Shown: positions 43,522 to 53,767, counted from the stretch's first letter. The stretch: DNA of 64,000 nucleotides from CAZDXJ01 sp964509475 (GCA_964509475.1 CAZDXJ010000002.1:1-64000), one strand, 5' to 3'. Numbers and translations are program-made. The notes: generated by a model not told the origin, from the letters alone.

Positions 43522-43908
43522 TCAACGAAAGGGACTGACAAAAGCCTTGTTGCGCCGCCGTATTGCCTCCGCCTGTTTTTGCATGGCCTGCGCTTTTTCA
43601 AGCTGTGATTGCACTTCCAAACGGCGCAAACGCTCATATTCCGCTTGCTGTTTCTGCGCGGCCTCTTTCTCGGCCTGCAACTGCTCTTCCTGCTTTAATG
43701 CGGAATAATCCTGTTTCAGTTTTTCCCGGGCGGCAATAATTTTATCCCTGGAAATTTGCTGAATCCTGACGCTTTCAGCCTTGGCATTGGCCGGGCAAGG
43801 CGCGGCTTGATAGATTATTTTACCGTCAATTTCACATTTATTCGGCGTAGCACTACTTACACCCGTTATCATGATCAAAAAAGCCATTGTCATTGTTTGT
43901 TTAATCAT
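43522..43908 (-). CDS. Small secreted DUF4124-like protein with helical tail
   Basis: A 128-residue protein: signal peptide (MAFLIMITGVSSA), then a short Cys-pair domain (NKCEIDGKIIYQAAPCP, like DUF4124 proteins) and a long charged Gln/Glu/Lys-rich region (about residues 60-120) predicted as coiled coil. Function unknown; probably periplasmic. Its ATG comes 3 nt after the stop of the TrkA-like gene, whose end also supplies GAGGGG as ribosome binding site, so the two are co-translated. Confidence 0.7.
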   Translation of the reverse strand: MIKQTMTMAFLIMITGVSSATPNKCEIDGKIIYQAAPCPANAKAESVRIQQISRDKIIAAREKLKQDYSALKQEEQLQAEKEAAQKQQAEYERLRRLEVQSQLEKAQAMQKQAEAIRRRNKAFVSPFR

Positions 43909-43911
43909 TTG

Positions 43912-44607
43912 TCACCCCTCAATGCTTTTTTTAAAGGCCTTGATTTCCCGCACCGATCCCATGACCAGCAAAATATCGCCCGCGTCCAGCTTGTGCTGTT
44001 GGCCGCTGATGGCAAAATGCAGGTCTTCACCCAACTCTTTATCGACAATACCGATTAAAATCAAATTATACGCACCGGCAAGGCAAATGTCGTTCACTTG
44101 CGTATTTTCCAGTTTGGAGCCTTTGGGGATTTCGATTTCCGCCAGATTGAGATCATGCCGGCGAAACAAGGTTTGCTCGATAACCTGGGAAACTTCCGGT
44201 TTTTTATAACGCTCGTAAATTTTACGGCCACAGATGGTGTAAGGATTAATGATTTTATTGGCACCGGCGGCAATCAGTTTTTCCGCCGAATCCGGCGCAT
44301 CGACAATGGAAAAAATTTCCATATCCGGCGCCAGCGCCCGCGCCGACAGAACCAGAAACACATTATCGCAGTCACAATCGAAAAAACAAAACAGCAAATC
44401 GATATCCCGGCCGATACCAATGCGCTTCAGATCCGCGTCATTACGATAATCGACCTGCCAGGTCGCAAAACCCTGTTCGGCGGCCCTGGCCAGATGTTCC
44501 GTATCCGCATCGGCATAGATAATTTCATGTTGGCGTGGGTCCAGCCGTTTAGCCAGTTCAAACGACAACAAGTTGTTGCCAAAAATAGCGATACGTTTTA
44601 CCTTCAC
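43912..44607 (-). CDS. TrkA-like NAD-binding regulator (RCK_N and RCK_C domains)
   Basis: A 231-residue cytosolic protein with an N-terminal Rossmann domain and a C-terminal TrkA-C domain (LENTQVNDICLAGAYNLILIG, then DAGDILLVMGS). Such proteins gate K+ channels or Trk-type transporters. The usual GXGXXG nucleotide motif is changed to FGNNLLSFELAKRL, so cofactor binding may differ. Full TrkA has two such units (about 458 aa); this is a single unit, and no channel gene is adjacent. First gene of a pair with the small secreted protein. Confidence 0.75.
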   Translation of the reverse strand: MKVKRIAIFGNNLLSFELAKRLDPRQHEIIYADADTEHLARAAEQGFATWQVDYRNDADLKRIGIGRDIDLLFCFFDCDCDNVFLVLSARALAPDMEIFSIVDAPDSAEKLIAAGANKIINPYTICGRKIYERYKKPEVSQVIEQTLFRRHDLNLAEIEIPKGSKLENTQVNDICLAGAYNLILIGIVDKELGEDLHFAISGQQHKLDAGDILLVMGSVREIKAFKKSIEG

Positions 44608-44968
44608 CGTTTTTTATCCAATTATTAACTCATTGTTGAACCCTGTTAATCTCCAATACAGTCTTTTCCATCAACTGATTACATCGCCGTTTCCCGAATA
44701 CGCTGGAACTCTGTAGTTGATGACAATGATTCAGTTCTCGATGTGTTTTATAAATCACCCGGTAAATGCAGTCAGGGAGAGTATTAGACGTCAATTATCT
44801 TGACCTGTTGTACAAACGAACTTTTTTACTTGATTCACTCAAGAAGCTGTTTGGAAATTATAAAACTGTCTGGTAATACGCCGGGGAGAATCTTGAGTCA
44901 TACATTTCAGATGCTCTTGTTGATCGCTCTACTGACCGTTGCTACACCAAAAACATCTGTGATTTGTT
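44608..44968. other. Intergenic region between purD and the TrkA-like gene
   Basis: A 361-nt stretch between the end of purD (from the right) and the start of the TrkA-like gene. The only recognisable trace is a short minus-strand frame next to purD that resembles the C-terminus of a small transposase (listed separately). Otherwise nothing is seen except space for the TrkA-like promoter. Confidence 0.5.
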
Positions 44969-44984
44969 TCAGGATATGCGTTTT
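44907..44984 (-). pseudogene. Possible remnant of a REP-associated (Y1) transposase C-terminus
   Basis: A minus-strand frame partly overlapping the purD 3' end reads HILKQITDVFGVATVSRAI before a stop at 44907-44909. It resembles the helix-turn-helix tail of REP-associated tyrosine transposases (LKEIGDYFGVHYSTVSRAIK-type), but two residues of the usual motif are missing and a stop lies a few codons upstream. It is too short to be sure. Confidence 0.22.
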
Positions 44985-46252
44985 ATCGCTTTGTCAGCAA
45001 TATCGGTTCGGTAATAAACGTTGGGCCAATGAATATGGCGTGCCAGTTCATAAGCCCGGCTTTGCGCTTCCTGAAGCGTGTCCCCGAGTGCGCAGGCGCA
45101 TAAAACCCGGCCGCCATGAGTGACAACCTGGTTTTCCAGTTGTTTGGTTCCGGCATGGAATACTTTACAGCTTGGCAAATCCGACCGGGGCAGGCCCTGG
45201 ATGACATCACCCTTGTGGTAGGCGCCGGGATAACCGCCAGCGGCCAGTACGACACCAACAGCGCTGCGTGCATCCCATTGGGTTGTGCATTGCTGCAATC
45301 GATTGTCCAATGCGGCCTGGCACAAGGTGACCAAATCACTGTTCAGTCGCATCAGGATCGGTTGGGTTTCCGGATCACCGAAACGGCAATTGTATTCCAG
45401 AACCCGGATATCACCTTCAGGGGAAATCATCAGGCCGGCATAAAGGAAGCCGGTATAAGGAATACCTTCGGCGATCATGCCTTGCAGGGTGGGTTCGATA
45501 ACTTCCTGCATAATGCGTTGATGCAGGGTTTCGGTAACCAGAGGTGCCGGCGAATAGGCCCCCATACCACCGGTATTCGGCCCCTTGTCGCCATCATCCC
45601 GCGCTTTGTGATCTTGTGATGTGGCCATGGGCAGAGCTTGCCGGCCATCGGCAATAACGATAAAGCTGGCTTCTTCACCTTGCAGAAATTCTTCGATAAC
45701 CACCCGGCTGCCGGCTTCACCAAACGCATTTCCGGATAACATGTCTTCCACCGCAGCAATGGCTTGTTGCTCGGTTTCAGCAACAATGACGCCTTTCCCG
45801 GCGGCCAGTCCGTCGGCCTTGACAACAATGGGCGCACCTTTTTTTCGTATATAAGTTATCGCGGCAGCTTTATCGGTAAAGGTCTGATATTCGGCGCTTG
45901 GAATATTGTAACGCGCCATAAAGTCCTTGCAAAAGGCTTTCGAGCCTTCCAGTTGCGCAGCCTTGGCGGAGGGGCCGAAACAGGCCAGTCCCTCTGCCTG
46001 AAAGCGGTCAACGATGCCAGCCACCAAAGGCGCTTCCGGCCCGACAACCGTCAGACCAATACCTTCGTGCCGGGCAAAATCCAGCAGCTTGTCAATAGCC
46101 TGGACGCTGATATCAATATTTTTTATACCCGGTTCCAGGGCTGTGCCGGCATTACCCGGTGCAACGAATACAATCTCGCTCAAAGGTGATTGCTTGAGTT
46201 TCCAGGCCAGGGCATGTTCACGCCCGCCATTGCCTACAACAAGAATTTTCAT
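44969..46252 (-). CDS. purD: Phosphoribosylamine--glycine ligase
   Basis: PurD (427 aa) makes GAR in step two of purine synthesis. It begins MKILVVGNGGREHALAWKL and has the ATP-grasp signatures KADGLAAGKGV and the C-terminal YNCRFGDPETQPIL motif. Family length. It follows purH by 23 nt; purH-purD is the usual gammaproteobacterial pair. Confidence 0.97.
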   Translation of the reverse strand: MKILVVGNGGREHALAWKLKQSPLSEIVFVAPGNAGTALEPGIKNIDISVQAIDKLLDFARHEGIGLTVVGPEAPLVAGIVDRFQAEGLACFGPSAKAAQLEGSKAFCKDFMARYNIPSAEYQTFTDKAAAITYIRKKGAPIVVKADGLAAGKGVIVAETEQQAIAAVEDMLSGNAFGEAGSRVVIEEFLQGEEASFIVIADGRQALPMATSQDHKARDDGDKGPNTGGMGAYSPAPLVTETLHQRIMQEVIEPTLQGMIAEGIPYTGFLYAGLMISPEGDIRVLEYNCRFGDPETQPILMRLNSDLVTLCQAALDNRLQQCTTQWDARSAVGVVLAAGGYPGAYHKGDVIQGLPRSDLPSCKVFHAGTKQLENQVVTHGGRVLCACALGDTLQEAQSRAYELARHIHWPNVYYRTDIADKAIKRIS

Positions 46253-46275
46253 CGGCTGGTTTTTTAAGGTTAAGA

Positions 46276-47832
<1,557 letters not shown>

Positions 47833-47951
47833 GCGAACCTCTGGGATTTACTTTCGGATAGGATGGTGTATCGATCAGGGTAAATTATAACGTTTTGCGG
47901 TTAAAAAATATATGTCCGCCACGGTGTCATTGAGGAACCGGAGGCTTGCGC

Positions 47952-48245
47952 CTAAGATTGGATTTTGTACAACGCCATTTTTTTGCGCAAGGTACTGCGG
48001 CTGAGTCCTAAAGCCTTGGCCGCCCTGGATTGGTTAAAACCGGAATACGCCAGCGTTGTTTCGATTAAAGGTTTTTCAACTTCGGCGATCACCATCGCAT
48101 AAAGACCATGCGCGTCGTGGCCATTCAACTGGGCAAAATAATGATCAACCGCCTGGCGGACATGAACCGACAAGGGCGTAGGGGTTTGCGTTGAAGTGGT
48201 AATAGCGTTTTTTTCCAAATCCAGATTGTTTTGCATAGGTGTCAT
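47952..48245 (-). CDS. fis: DNA-binding protein Fis
   Basis: Fis (97 aa) is a nucleoid protein and regulator of rRNA promoters and many growth-phase genes. The C-terminal helix-turn-helix NQSRAAKALGLSRSTLRKKM is near-identical to E. coli Fis, and the N-terminal region carries the SVHVRQAVDHYFAQLNG dimerisation helix. The ATG at 48245 lies 4 nt after the dusB stop; an ATG three codons later is an alternative. dusB-fis is the conserved operon. Confidence 0.96.
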   Translation of the reverse strand: MTPMQNNLDLEKNAITTSTQTPTPLSVHVRQAVDHYFAQLNGHDAHGLYAMVIAEVEKPLIETTLAYSGFNQSRAAKALGLSRSTLRKKMALYKIQS

Positions 48246-48249
48246 TGTC

Positions 48250-49233
48250 TTAGGCCGCACGGTTCTGCATGAAATGTTCAAAAGCGCAATCCACAAAACG
48301 CCTTTGCTGTACGGGCGTTTCACTTTGGTTAATACAGGATTTCAATGTTGCGGGCAGCGTTCCGATAGGATTGAAATACCAGGCGATATGTTTTCTGGCG
48401 ATTCTTACGCCACGTTCTTCCTTATAGAATCGATACATGGCTTCCAGATGCGCTGCCACAATAGCCTGAATTTCCGTAATAGAAGGCGATTGTAAATGTT
48501 TTCCATGCTCAAGGTAGTGATTGATCACACGAAACAACCATGGGCATCCCAACGCTGCCCGCCCGATCATAATGGCATCAGCGCCGGTTTTTTGCAGGAC
48601 ATAACGGGCTTTTTCCGGAGAGTCGATATCACCATTGGCAATAACCGGTATCGTTACCGCTTGTTTGACTTGCCGGATGGTTTCATATTCGGCCTGGCCG
48701 GAAAAAGCACAGGCACGGGTACGTCCGTGTACCGTCAAGGCGCTTATACCCGCTTGTTCAGCGATTTTGGCAATTTGAACAGCGTTACGATGCTGCGGAT
48801 CCCATCCTGTACGAATTTTCAGGGTGACCGGTATTTTAACCGTTTGCGTGACCGTTTCCAGAATTTTTTTTACCCGCGCTTCATTTTTTAATAACGCCGA
48901 ACCGGCTGCCACCGAACATACTTTTTTGGCCGGACAGCCCATATTGATATCGATGATCTGGGCGCCGCGTGCTTCATTGAAGCGTGCCGCATCCGCCATT
49001 TGCCCGGGATCTGTACCAAGAATCTGCACGGCACGGGGTTCCGGCTCACCGTGGTGGTTTATTTTGAGCAGGGTTCGTTTGTGATGGCGTAAGGCCGGAT
49101 TTGCCGAAACCATTTCCGAGGTCGCCATGGCCGCACCGAACTGCCGGCATAACAACCGGAAAGGCCGATCGGTAATACCTGCCATCGGTGCCAGAAACAA
49201 TTTGTTTGCGAATGAATAAGGGCCGATTTGCAT
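48250..49233 (-). CDS. dusB: tRNA-dihydrouridine synthase B
   Basis: A flavin enzyme (327 aa) that reduces U17-type uridines of tRNA to dihydrouridine. It begins MQIGPYSFANKLFLAPMAGI, has the catalytic-Cys motif NMGCPAKKVC, the HGRTR motif and GADAIMIGRAALGCPWLF near the FMN phosphate site. First gene of the dusB-fis operon. The region upstream, 618 nt, is filled with repeats; in relatives the zinc-ribbon/prmA block lies here, so the neighbourhood has been opened by the metal module. Confidence 0.95.
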   Translation of the reverse strand: MQIGPYSFANKLFLAPMAGITDRPFRLLCRQFGAAMATSEMVSANPALRHHKRTLLKINHHGEPEPRAVQILGTDPGQMADAARFNEARGAQIIDINMGCPAKKVCSVAAGSALLKNEARVKKILETVTQTVKIPVTLKIRTGWDPQHRNAVQIAKIAEQAGISALTVHGRTRACAFSGQAEYETIRQVKQAVTIPVIANGDIDSPEKARYVLQKTGADAIMIGRAALGCPWLFRVINHYLEHGKHLQSPSITEIQAIVAAHLEAMYRFYKEERGVRIARKHIAWYFNPIGTLPATLKSCINQSETPVQQRRFVDCAFEHFMQNRAA

Positions 49234-49392
49234 GTGTCTGCGAGTGATTTAAAGGCCGCATATCATACCGCAAAAACAGGCTGTGTCCATGCCGGAACGA
49301 TATTTTTTATCTGTGTAAACAGAACAACGCCAAGTTACAAAATCACTCGAGATATGGCAGGGTGTGTCATTATCATTAAGTTAAGCCCTTTT

Positions 49393-49490
49393 GTTATACT
49401 GCACGCGGCCACGCCTGCCTGTTGGCAGACAGGTTTGCGGATTTTGAATATCAAGAAAAGCAAGCCCGGTACCCTGTTTACAGCAAAGGT
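49393..49490 (+). repeat. R6 repeat, copy 2, with extra hairpin
   Basis: Related to 38632-38727 (GTTATACTGC at the left, TGCGGATTTTGAATATC in the middle, CCCGGTACCCTGTTTA at the right). It contains an additional 20-nt hairpin, CCTGCCTG-TTGG-CAGACAGG, at 49414-49433 that copy 1 lacks. Confidence 0.45.
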
Positions 49491-49618
49491 TTTCATAACA
49501 CGATACCTGAAAAACAAAGTGCTGGGCGGATAAATCCGCACCTACCCCATTCAATATTTGTTTTTATGGGATATGCCCTGCTCAACCCTGTAGGGCGGTT
49601 CCAGCAAACCGGTCTGTA

Positions 49619-49681
49619 ACAGGCAGGCGTTTCGTCCCGAGGGTTGCTTCATTTTCCGCATTCGTAACCGCGTAGAGTATA
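49619..49681 (+). repeat. R3 repeat, copy 3 (nested in R2 copy B)
   Basis: Contains GGCAGGCGTTTCGTCCCGA, CTTCATTTTCCGCATTCGTA and ACCGCGTAGAGTATAA, the same block order as the copies before lysR and rep. Here it is not next to a start codon. Confidence 0.55.
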
Positions 49682-49851
49682 AATAGATTTATTGGGTGTA
49701 GGTGCGGATTTATCCGCACCGTACGACAAGCCGCACCGGCACCCAAATCACATTTTCTTAACTTAATGGCAAGGGCAGAATGTGTAGAAAACAAGGTATA
49801 CGGATAAAAAATATATCGCGCCCAAACGGCACCACACCCATTTTGGAGGCG

Positions 49852-50559
49852 TTAGAGATGTATTCTGGACATGAGGTGATCGGCATAACCCGCTTTCAAC
49901 CCCAAAAAGCTGATGCCTTTATACATGGTGTTGCTGCCCATGATAATCATGATCAAGGCGGCTGTTTTTAACATCATGCCCCGCACCACGCCGCTGCCCA
50001 GTTTGCCAAATGCCAAAGTAACCAGCAACATGGCTGGCAAGGTACCGATGCCTAAAGCCAGCATCAAGGCGCCGCCTTCTAATGGCGTCGCCGCTGAAGC
50101 CGCGTTGACCGCCATCGCGAAAGTCAGCGGGCAGGGCATCAGTCCGTTGAGCATGCCACCCATGGCGGCGCCACTGGCAGAACCGCGCCGCGCCGCATTC
50201 ATGAAAATTTTGTTAATGACCTTGGTGGGCAAGAATTTCATCGAAAACTGCCAGGGCGCCAGCCCCAAAATCCCCAGCGCCAGCATAATGACAAAAAAAC
50301 CAATCGTGATCTGTAAAAACCCCTGAATCTTGCCGATCAGCCCCGTTGCCACCAACGCATACCCCGCTGTCGCGGCAATCACACCTACAAGCGTGTACAT
50401 GCTGATACGAGCCAGATGATAAGTGAGATACGGCCAGATACTTTTTTTCTCGGTTTTCATAAAAAAACCGGAAACCAGGGCGCCACACATCCCCATACAA
50501 TGACCACTACCCAACAAACCGGTCATAAAGGCCAGGGTGTAATTCATATCCATGTTCAT
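49852..50559 (-). CDS. DsbD_2/SafE-type membrane protein (sulfite exporter TauE/SafE-like)
   Basis: A polytopic inner-membrane protein (235 aa) with about six segments. The Cys-containing signatures GSGHCMGMCGALV near residue 18 and LNGLMPCPLTF in the middle are those of the DsbD transmembrane-like family found beside CcoI/FixI copper ATPases and heavy-metal clusters. Thiol transfer or metal delivery is plausible; sulfite export is only the database name. The ATG at 50559 lies 13 nt after the ATPase stop, so it is the last gene of the module. Other ATG codons at 50553 and 50547 are possible. Confidence 0.8.
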   Translation of the reverse strand: MNMDMNYTLAFMTGLLGSGHCMGMCGALVSGFFMKTEKKSIWPYLTYHLARISMYTLVGVIAATAGYALVATGLIGKIQGFLQITIGFFVIMLALGILGLAPWQFSMKFLPTKVINKIFMNAARRGSASGAAMGGMLNGLMPCPLTFAMAVNAASAATPLEGGALMLALGIGTLPAMLLVTLAFGKLGSGVVRGMMLKTAALIMIIMGSNTMYKGISFLGLKAGYADHLMSRIHL

Positions 50560-50572
50560 AATTGCCAAAACG

Positions 50573-53026
50573 TCAAGCCTTGTTGATCCGTAGTGAATTG
50601 AGGATAACCGAAACCGAGCTGAACGCCATGGCCGCTGAAGCAATCATCGGGTTTAACCGGCCAACAGCCGCAACCGGTATCGCCACGGTATTATAGGCGA
50701 ATGCCCAAAACAGGTTTTGTTTGATGACCCGCATGGTCACGGCACTGAGTTGTACGGTTTCAGCTACTTTGGCAATATCGCCATTGACCAGGGTCAAATC
50801 CGCCGACTCAATGGCGATATCGGTACCATGGCCGATGGCAAAACCGACATTGGCGGCGGCCAGCGCCGGCGCGTCATTGATACCATCGCCGATCATACCG
50901 ACTTTTTCACCTTGTTCCTGCAAGTGCTGGATAGTGCGCAATTTCTGCTTCGGACTGGCGCTGGCGATAACCGTTTCGATACCCACCTGCCTTGCAATAT
51001 AATGCGCCGTTTCAGCGGTATCGCCGGTCACCATCAGGGTTTTGATATCCATAAGCGCAAGCGACTGCAAAGCTTGCCGAGCGGTTTTCCGAGGCTGGTC
51101 GGCAATGCCAAACAAGGCGCAGGCGTTGCCGTCTATGGCCATAAAGACCGGTGTTTTGCCTTGTTTTCCCCAAATTACCGCTTGCTCTGACAAAACACCG
51201 GTATCGATACCCTGCTCTTGCAACCAAACCTGATTGCCAATACAAACCCCTTTACCATCAATTTTTGCCTGTAAACCGCGTCCTGCGACGACATGAAAAT
51301 CGCTAACACTGCTGGCGGCAAAATCCATACGTTTACGCACATAATCGACAATGGCATTGGCCAGAAAATGCTCGGAATTGATTTCCGCCGATGCCGCCAG
51401 TTCAAGAATACGTTCATCACGGTAGCGGCTGATATTGATCATATCGCTTACCTCGGGATGCCCCAGGGTGATGGTGCCGGTTTTATCGAAAACAATGGTG
51501 GTCAGACGGGTGGCCGTTTCCAGACTTTCGCCATTGCGGATATAAACGCCGCGCCGCGCGGCCTGGCCAGTACCCACCATAATAGCCGTTGGTGTTGCCA
51601 ACCCCAATGCACAAGGGCAAGCGATTAACAACACACTGATGGTATTGCTGAATGCCGTCGTAAACCGGGCGCCGCGCATGAACCAGACCATATAGGTCAA
51701 AGTGGCAATCGCCATGACAGCGGGAACGAACACGGCGGAGATTCGATCAACCAGTTTTTGTACCGGCAATTTTGCAGCCTGGGCCTGATCGACCATGTGA
51801 ATGATACCGGCCAGAATGGTATCCATACCAACCGCAGTGGCGCCAATGGTCAAAACCCCGTTACCGTTTATGCAGCCCCCGATCACTGTTTGTCCGGCTT
51901 GCTTGGCCACCGGAACGCTTTCGCCGGTAACCATTGCCTCATCAACCGTGGAAATACCATCGATAACTTCGCCATCGGTGGGAATTTTCTCACCCGGCCG
52001 GATCAACAGGGTATCGCCCACACGAATTTGATCGATAGCGACACATTGTTCCTGTCCGTTTTTGATCAAGGTTGCCGTTTGTGGCTGCAAATCGACCAGT
52101 TTGGCGATGGCCTCACCGGCCTTGCCCTTGGCCTGTTCTTCCAGGTAGCGGCCTAACAACACAAACGACACGATACCCGCCGCCGCCTCAAAATAAAGAT
52201 GCTTGCCACGGCCCAACAAACCGGGAAGGCTGTAACCATAGGCCGAACCCACACCAATGGCAATCAACGAATCCATATTGGCGCGTCCTTGCCGGGCCAA
52301 CAAACCGGCTTTTTCAAAAAACGGCCATCCATAACCCAATACAACCGGCGTCGTAAAAAAAAATTGCAGCCAATGCAAAAAACGCGCCTGCGGCATGGCC
52401 ATGCCAATCAGAATCACCGGAGCGCTTAACAGAGCCGCTGAAACAAACCGCTTTTTAGCATCGGACAAACGTTTTTGTTCCCTGTCAAGCAAGGCCTTGC
52501 GCTGGGTCAAGGTGTCCATGGTATTGGCCTTGTAACCAATTTTGGCAATAATCCGGGCGGCATCCTGACGGCTCAGGCGACCTTTGATGTTGGCGATCGC
52601 CGAGGCAAAATTGACACTGGCCTGCTCGACCCGGGGATCGCGTTGCAAACTGAGTTCCAGTAACAACGCGCAGGAAGCGCAGCTCATACCGTCTATCGAT
52701 AAAACAATATTCTGAACCGGCCGTGAAGGATCGCAGGCGGCTGTCTTGTGCACACTCTGCCGTTTTTTTCTGCCGATATTGTCCAGCACGCTATCCAGCA
52801 ACATCAGCAGATTGTCTCTGGGCAAGACCTGACAATCGAAATAAAGGGTCAGGGAAGCGATTTCGGCAACCGACTTTACCGCGGTAATGGCCGGTCGCTT
52901 CTTCAAGATAATTTCCAGAATATAGCAACGTTCCGGATCGTTTTTCAAAACCGGGGCGATTACCCGGATGCGGCGATTCAGGGCGTGTCGTATTGTAAAA
53001 TTCAGGGGCTGGTAGATTGCGTCCAT
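50573..53026 (-). CDS. Cu(I)-translocating P1B-type ATPase with extra HMA-like domain
   Basis: An 817-residue P1B-1 ATPase. Residues about 10-85 form an HMA-like fold without a CXXC; a true HMA domain follows with GMSCASC (Cys116, Cys119). The core has TGES (367-370), CPC (470-472), DKTGT (514-518) and GDGINDAPAL, and late segments with AYNTVAIPVA and MAFSSVSVILNS fit Cu(I) specificity. The HP signature of the ATP-binding domain reads SEHFLA (551-556), with Phe in place of Pro. Probably exports Cu(I) from the cytosol or loads it into periplasmic enzymes. It starts 10 nt after the neighbouring HMA-like gene. Confidence 0.9.
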   Translation of the reverse strand: MDAIYQPLNFTIRHALNRRIRVIAPVLKNDPERCYILEIILKKRPAITAVKSVAEIASLTLYFDCQVLPRDNLLMLLDSVLDNIGRKKRQSVHKTAACDPSRPVQNIVLSIDGMSCASCALLLELSLQRDPRVEQASVNFASAIANIKGRLSRQDAARIIAKIGYKANTMDTLTQRKALLDREQKRLSDAKKRFVSAALLSAPVILIGMAMPQARFLHWLQFFFTTPVVLGYGWPFFEKAGLLARQGRANMDSLIAIGVGSAYGYSLPGLLGRGKHLYFEAAAGIVSFVLLGRYLEEQAKGKAGEAIAKLVDLQPQTATLIKNGQEQCVAIDQIRVGDTLLIRPGEKIPTDGEVIDGISTVDEAMVTGESVPVAKQAGQTVIGGCINGNGVLTIGATAVGMDTILAGIIHMVDQAQAAKLPVQKLVDRISAVFVPAVMAIATLTYMVWFMRGARFTTAFSNTISVLLIACPCALGLATPTAIMVGTGQAARRGVYIRNGESLETATRLTTIVFDKTGTITLGHPEVSDMINISRYRDERILELAASAEINSEHFLANAIVDYVRKRMDFAASSVSDFHVVAGRGLQAKIDGKGVCIGNQVWLQEQGIDTGVLSEQAVIWGKQGKTPVFMAIDGNACALFGIADQPRKTARQALQSLALMDIKTLMVTGDTAETAHYIARQVGIETVIASASPKQKLRTIQHLQEQGEKVGMIGDGINDAPALAAANVGFAIGHGTDIAIESADLTLVNGDIAKVAETVQLSAVTMRVIKQNLFWAFAYNTVAIPVAAVGRLNPMIASAAMAFSSVSVILNSLRINKA

Positions 53027-53036
53027 TTGTGATTTT

Positions 53037-53645
53037 TCAGGATTTGGGTATTTTCGAACGTATCAGCAGATACATGAGATAAAAAGAAGCCATCCATTCA
53101 TAACGATAACGGACGGGTTTTAACAACCAGTGCTGGGTAATGATATGCCAATGGGTTTTGATTAAATACAGTACCAGCACATCGTTAAAGAAATCGGTCA
53201 GGGTTTTTTCCGGGTTCTTTAACAACCCTGGCTTGTTTTTCAGGCCAAACCGGGCCAAAACACCGGCCGCATGAACGGTTTCCCGGGTTTCGGTGTATTT
53301 TTCCCTGAACCAGCGCCCGATTGGCCAACGACTCAAAATCCGGATGTTTCTGGACGATGCGGCCTGTACATCCTGTTCCTCGTTGGGATAGCCGTTTTCT
53401 TCCAGGTGATTGAGCAGTTCGGACAATTGTCTGGCCAATAGCGCGAAATTACAAACTTCGTCAATATAACGGATAGAGAGCTTTTGCTGTTTTCTATAAA
53501 GGCTGACCCGGTACACACCCGGCCATTGCAATATAGCCTGTTGCAGATAAGCCGCGACATTTTTCGTACAAAGGCGATCGGGCAGTTGAAACCGTACATG
53601 ACCCGGTGCCTGATAACGCAGTACAATTTCTTTTTGTATCGGCAT
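53037..53645 (-). CDS. HMA-like domain protein, partner of the Cu ATPase
   Basis: A 202-residue protein. Residues about 5-80 (APGHVRFQLPDRL, WPGVYRVSLYRKQQKLSIRY) form an HMA-like ferredoxin fold of the HMA_2 type with no CXXC, comparable to the N-terminal domain of the adjacent ATPase. The C-terminal part has one or two hydrophobic helices (FFNDVLVLYLIKTHWHIITQ, ASFYLMYLLI), so it is probably membrane-attached. The ATG at 53645 is chosen over a TTG two codons upstream. Function unknown; proximity suggests regulation or docking of the ATPase. Confidence 0.72.
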   Translation of the reverse strand: MPIQKEIVLRYQAPGHVRFQLPDRLCTKNVAAYLQQAILQWPGVYRVSLYRKQQKLSIRYIDEVCNFALLARQLSELLNHLEENGYPNEEQDVQAASSRNIRILSRWPIGRWFREKYTETRETVHAAGVLARFGLKNKPGLLKNPEKTLTDFFNDVLVLYLIKTHWHIITQHWLLKPVRYRYEWMASFYLMYLLIRSKIPKS

Positions 53646-53767
53646 GAGCAATTTTCTTTATAAAGTAAGACACATTAAAAACCGGCAAACGGGAATAAAA
53701 TCCATACCAGCAAGCCATTAAAAATGGCAGAGTTGTTACATTCATGCCCGTTTGCATTTTGAAGGCT

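Larger units (their letters stand above)
49368..49776 (+). repeat. R2 interspersed element, copy B, interrupted by R6 and R3
   Basis: The left end TCATTAAGTTAAG (49373-49385) and right end CTTAACTTAATGGC (49757-49770) are R2 termini, but about 300 nt of other repeats lie between. The core GGTGCGGATTTATCCGCACC (49701-49720) is intact and has a single ATTTAT, so the hairpin site is empty. Flanking 9-bp direct repeats match at 7 of 9 positions. Confidence 0.6.
49234..49851. other. Intergenic repeat island between the SafE-like gene and dusB
   Basis: The 618-nt stretch consists of about 120 nt next to dusB and an R2 element (copy B, 49368-49776) that has been broken by an R6 repeat, a second short R2 fragment (49527-49553) and an R3 repeat. 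Degenerate direct repeats AGGGTGTGT (49359-49367) and AGAATGTGT (49777-49785) flank it. No real coding region is seen. Confidence 0.6.

Noticed and set aside
44800..45123. Plus-strand frame of 107 residues overlapping purD
   Set aside because: Most of it is antisense to purD, it lacks a ribosome binding site and shows no recognisable domain.
49582..49794. Minus-strand 70-residue frame in the dusB upstream region
   Set aside because: It is composed entirely of R2 and R3 repeat sequence and is treated as repeat DNA, although the conserved R3 frame is noted as a finding.
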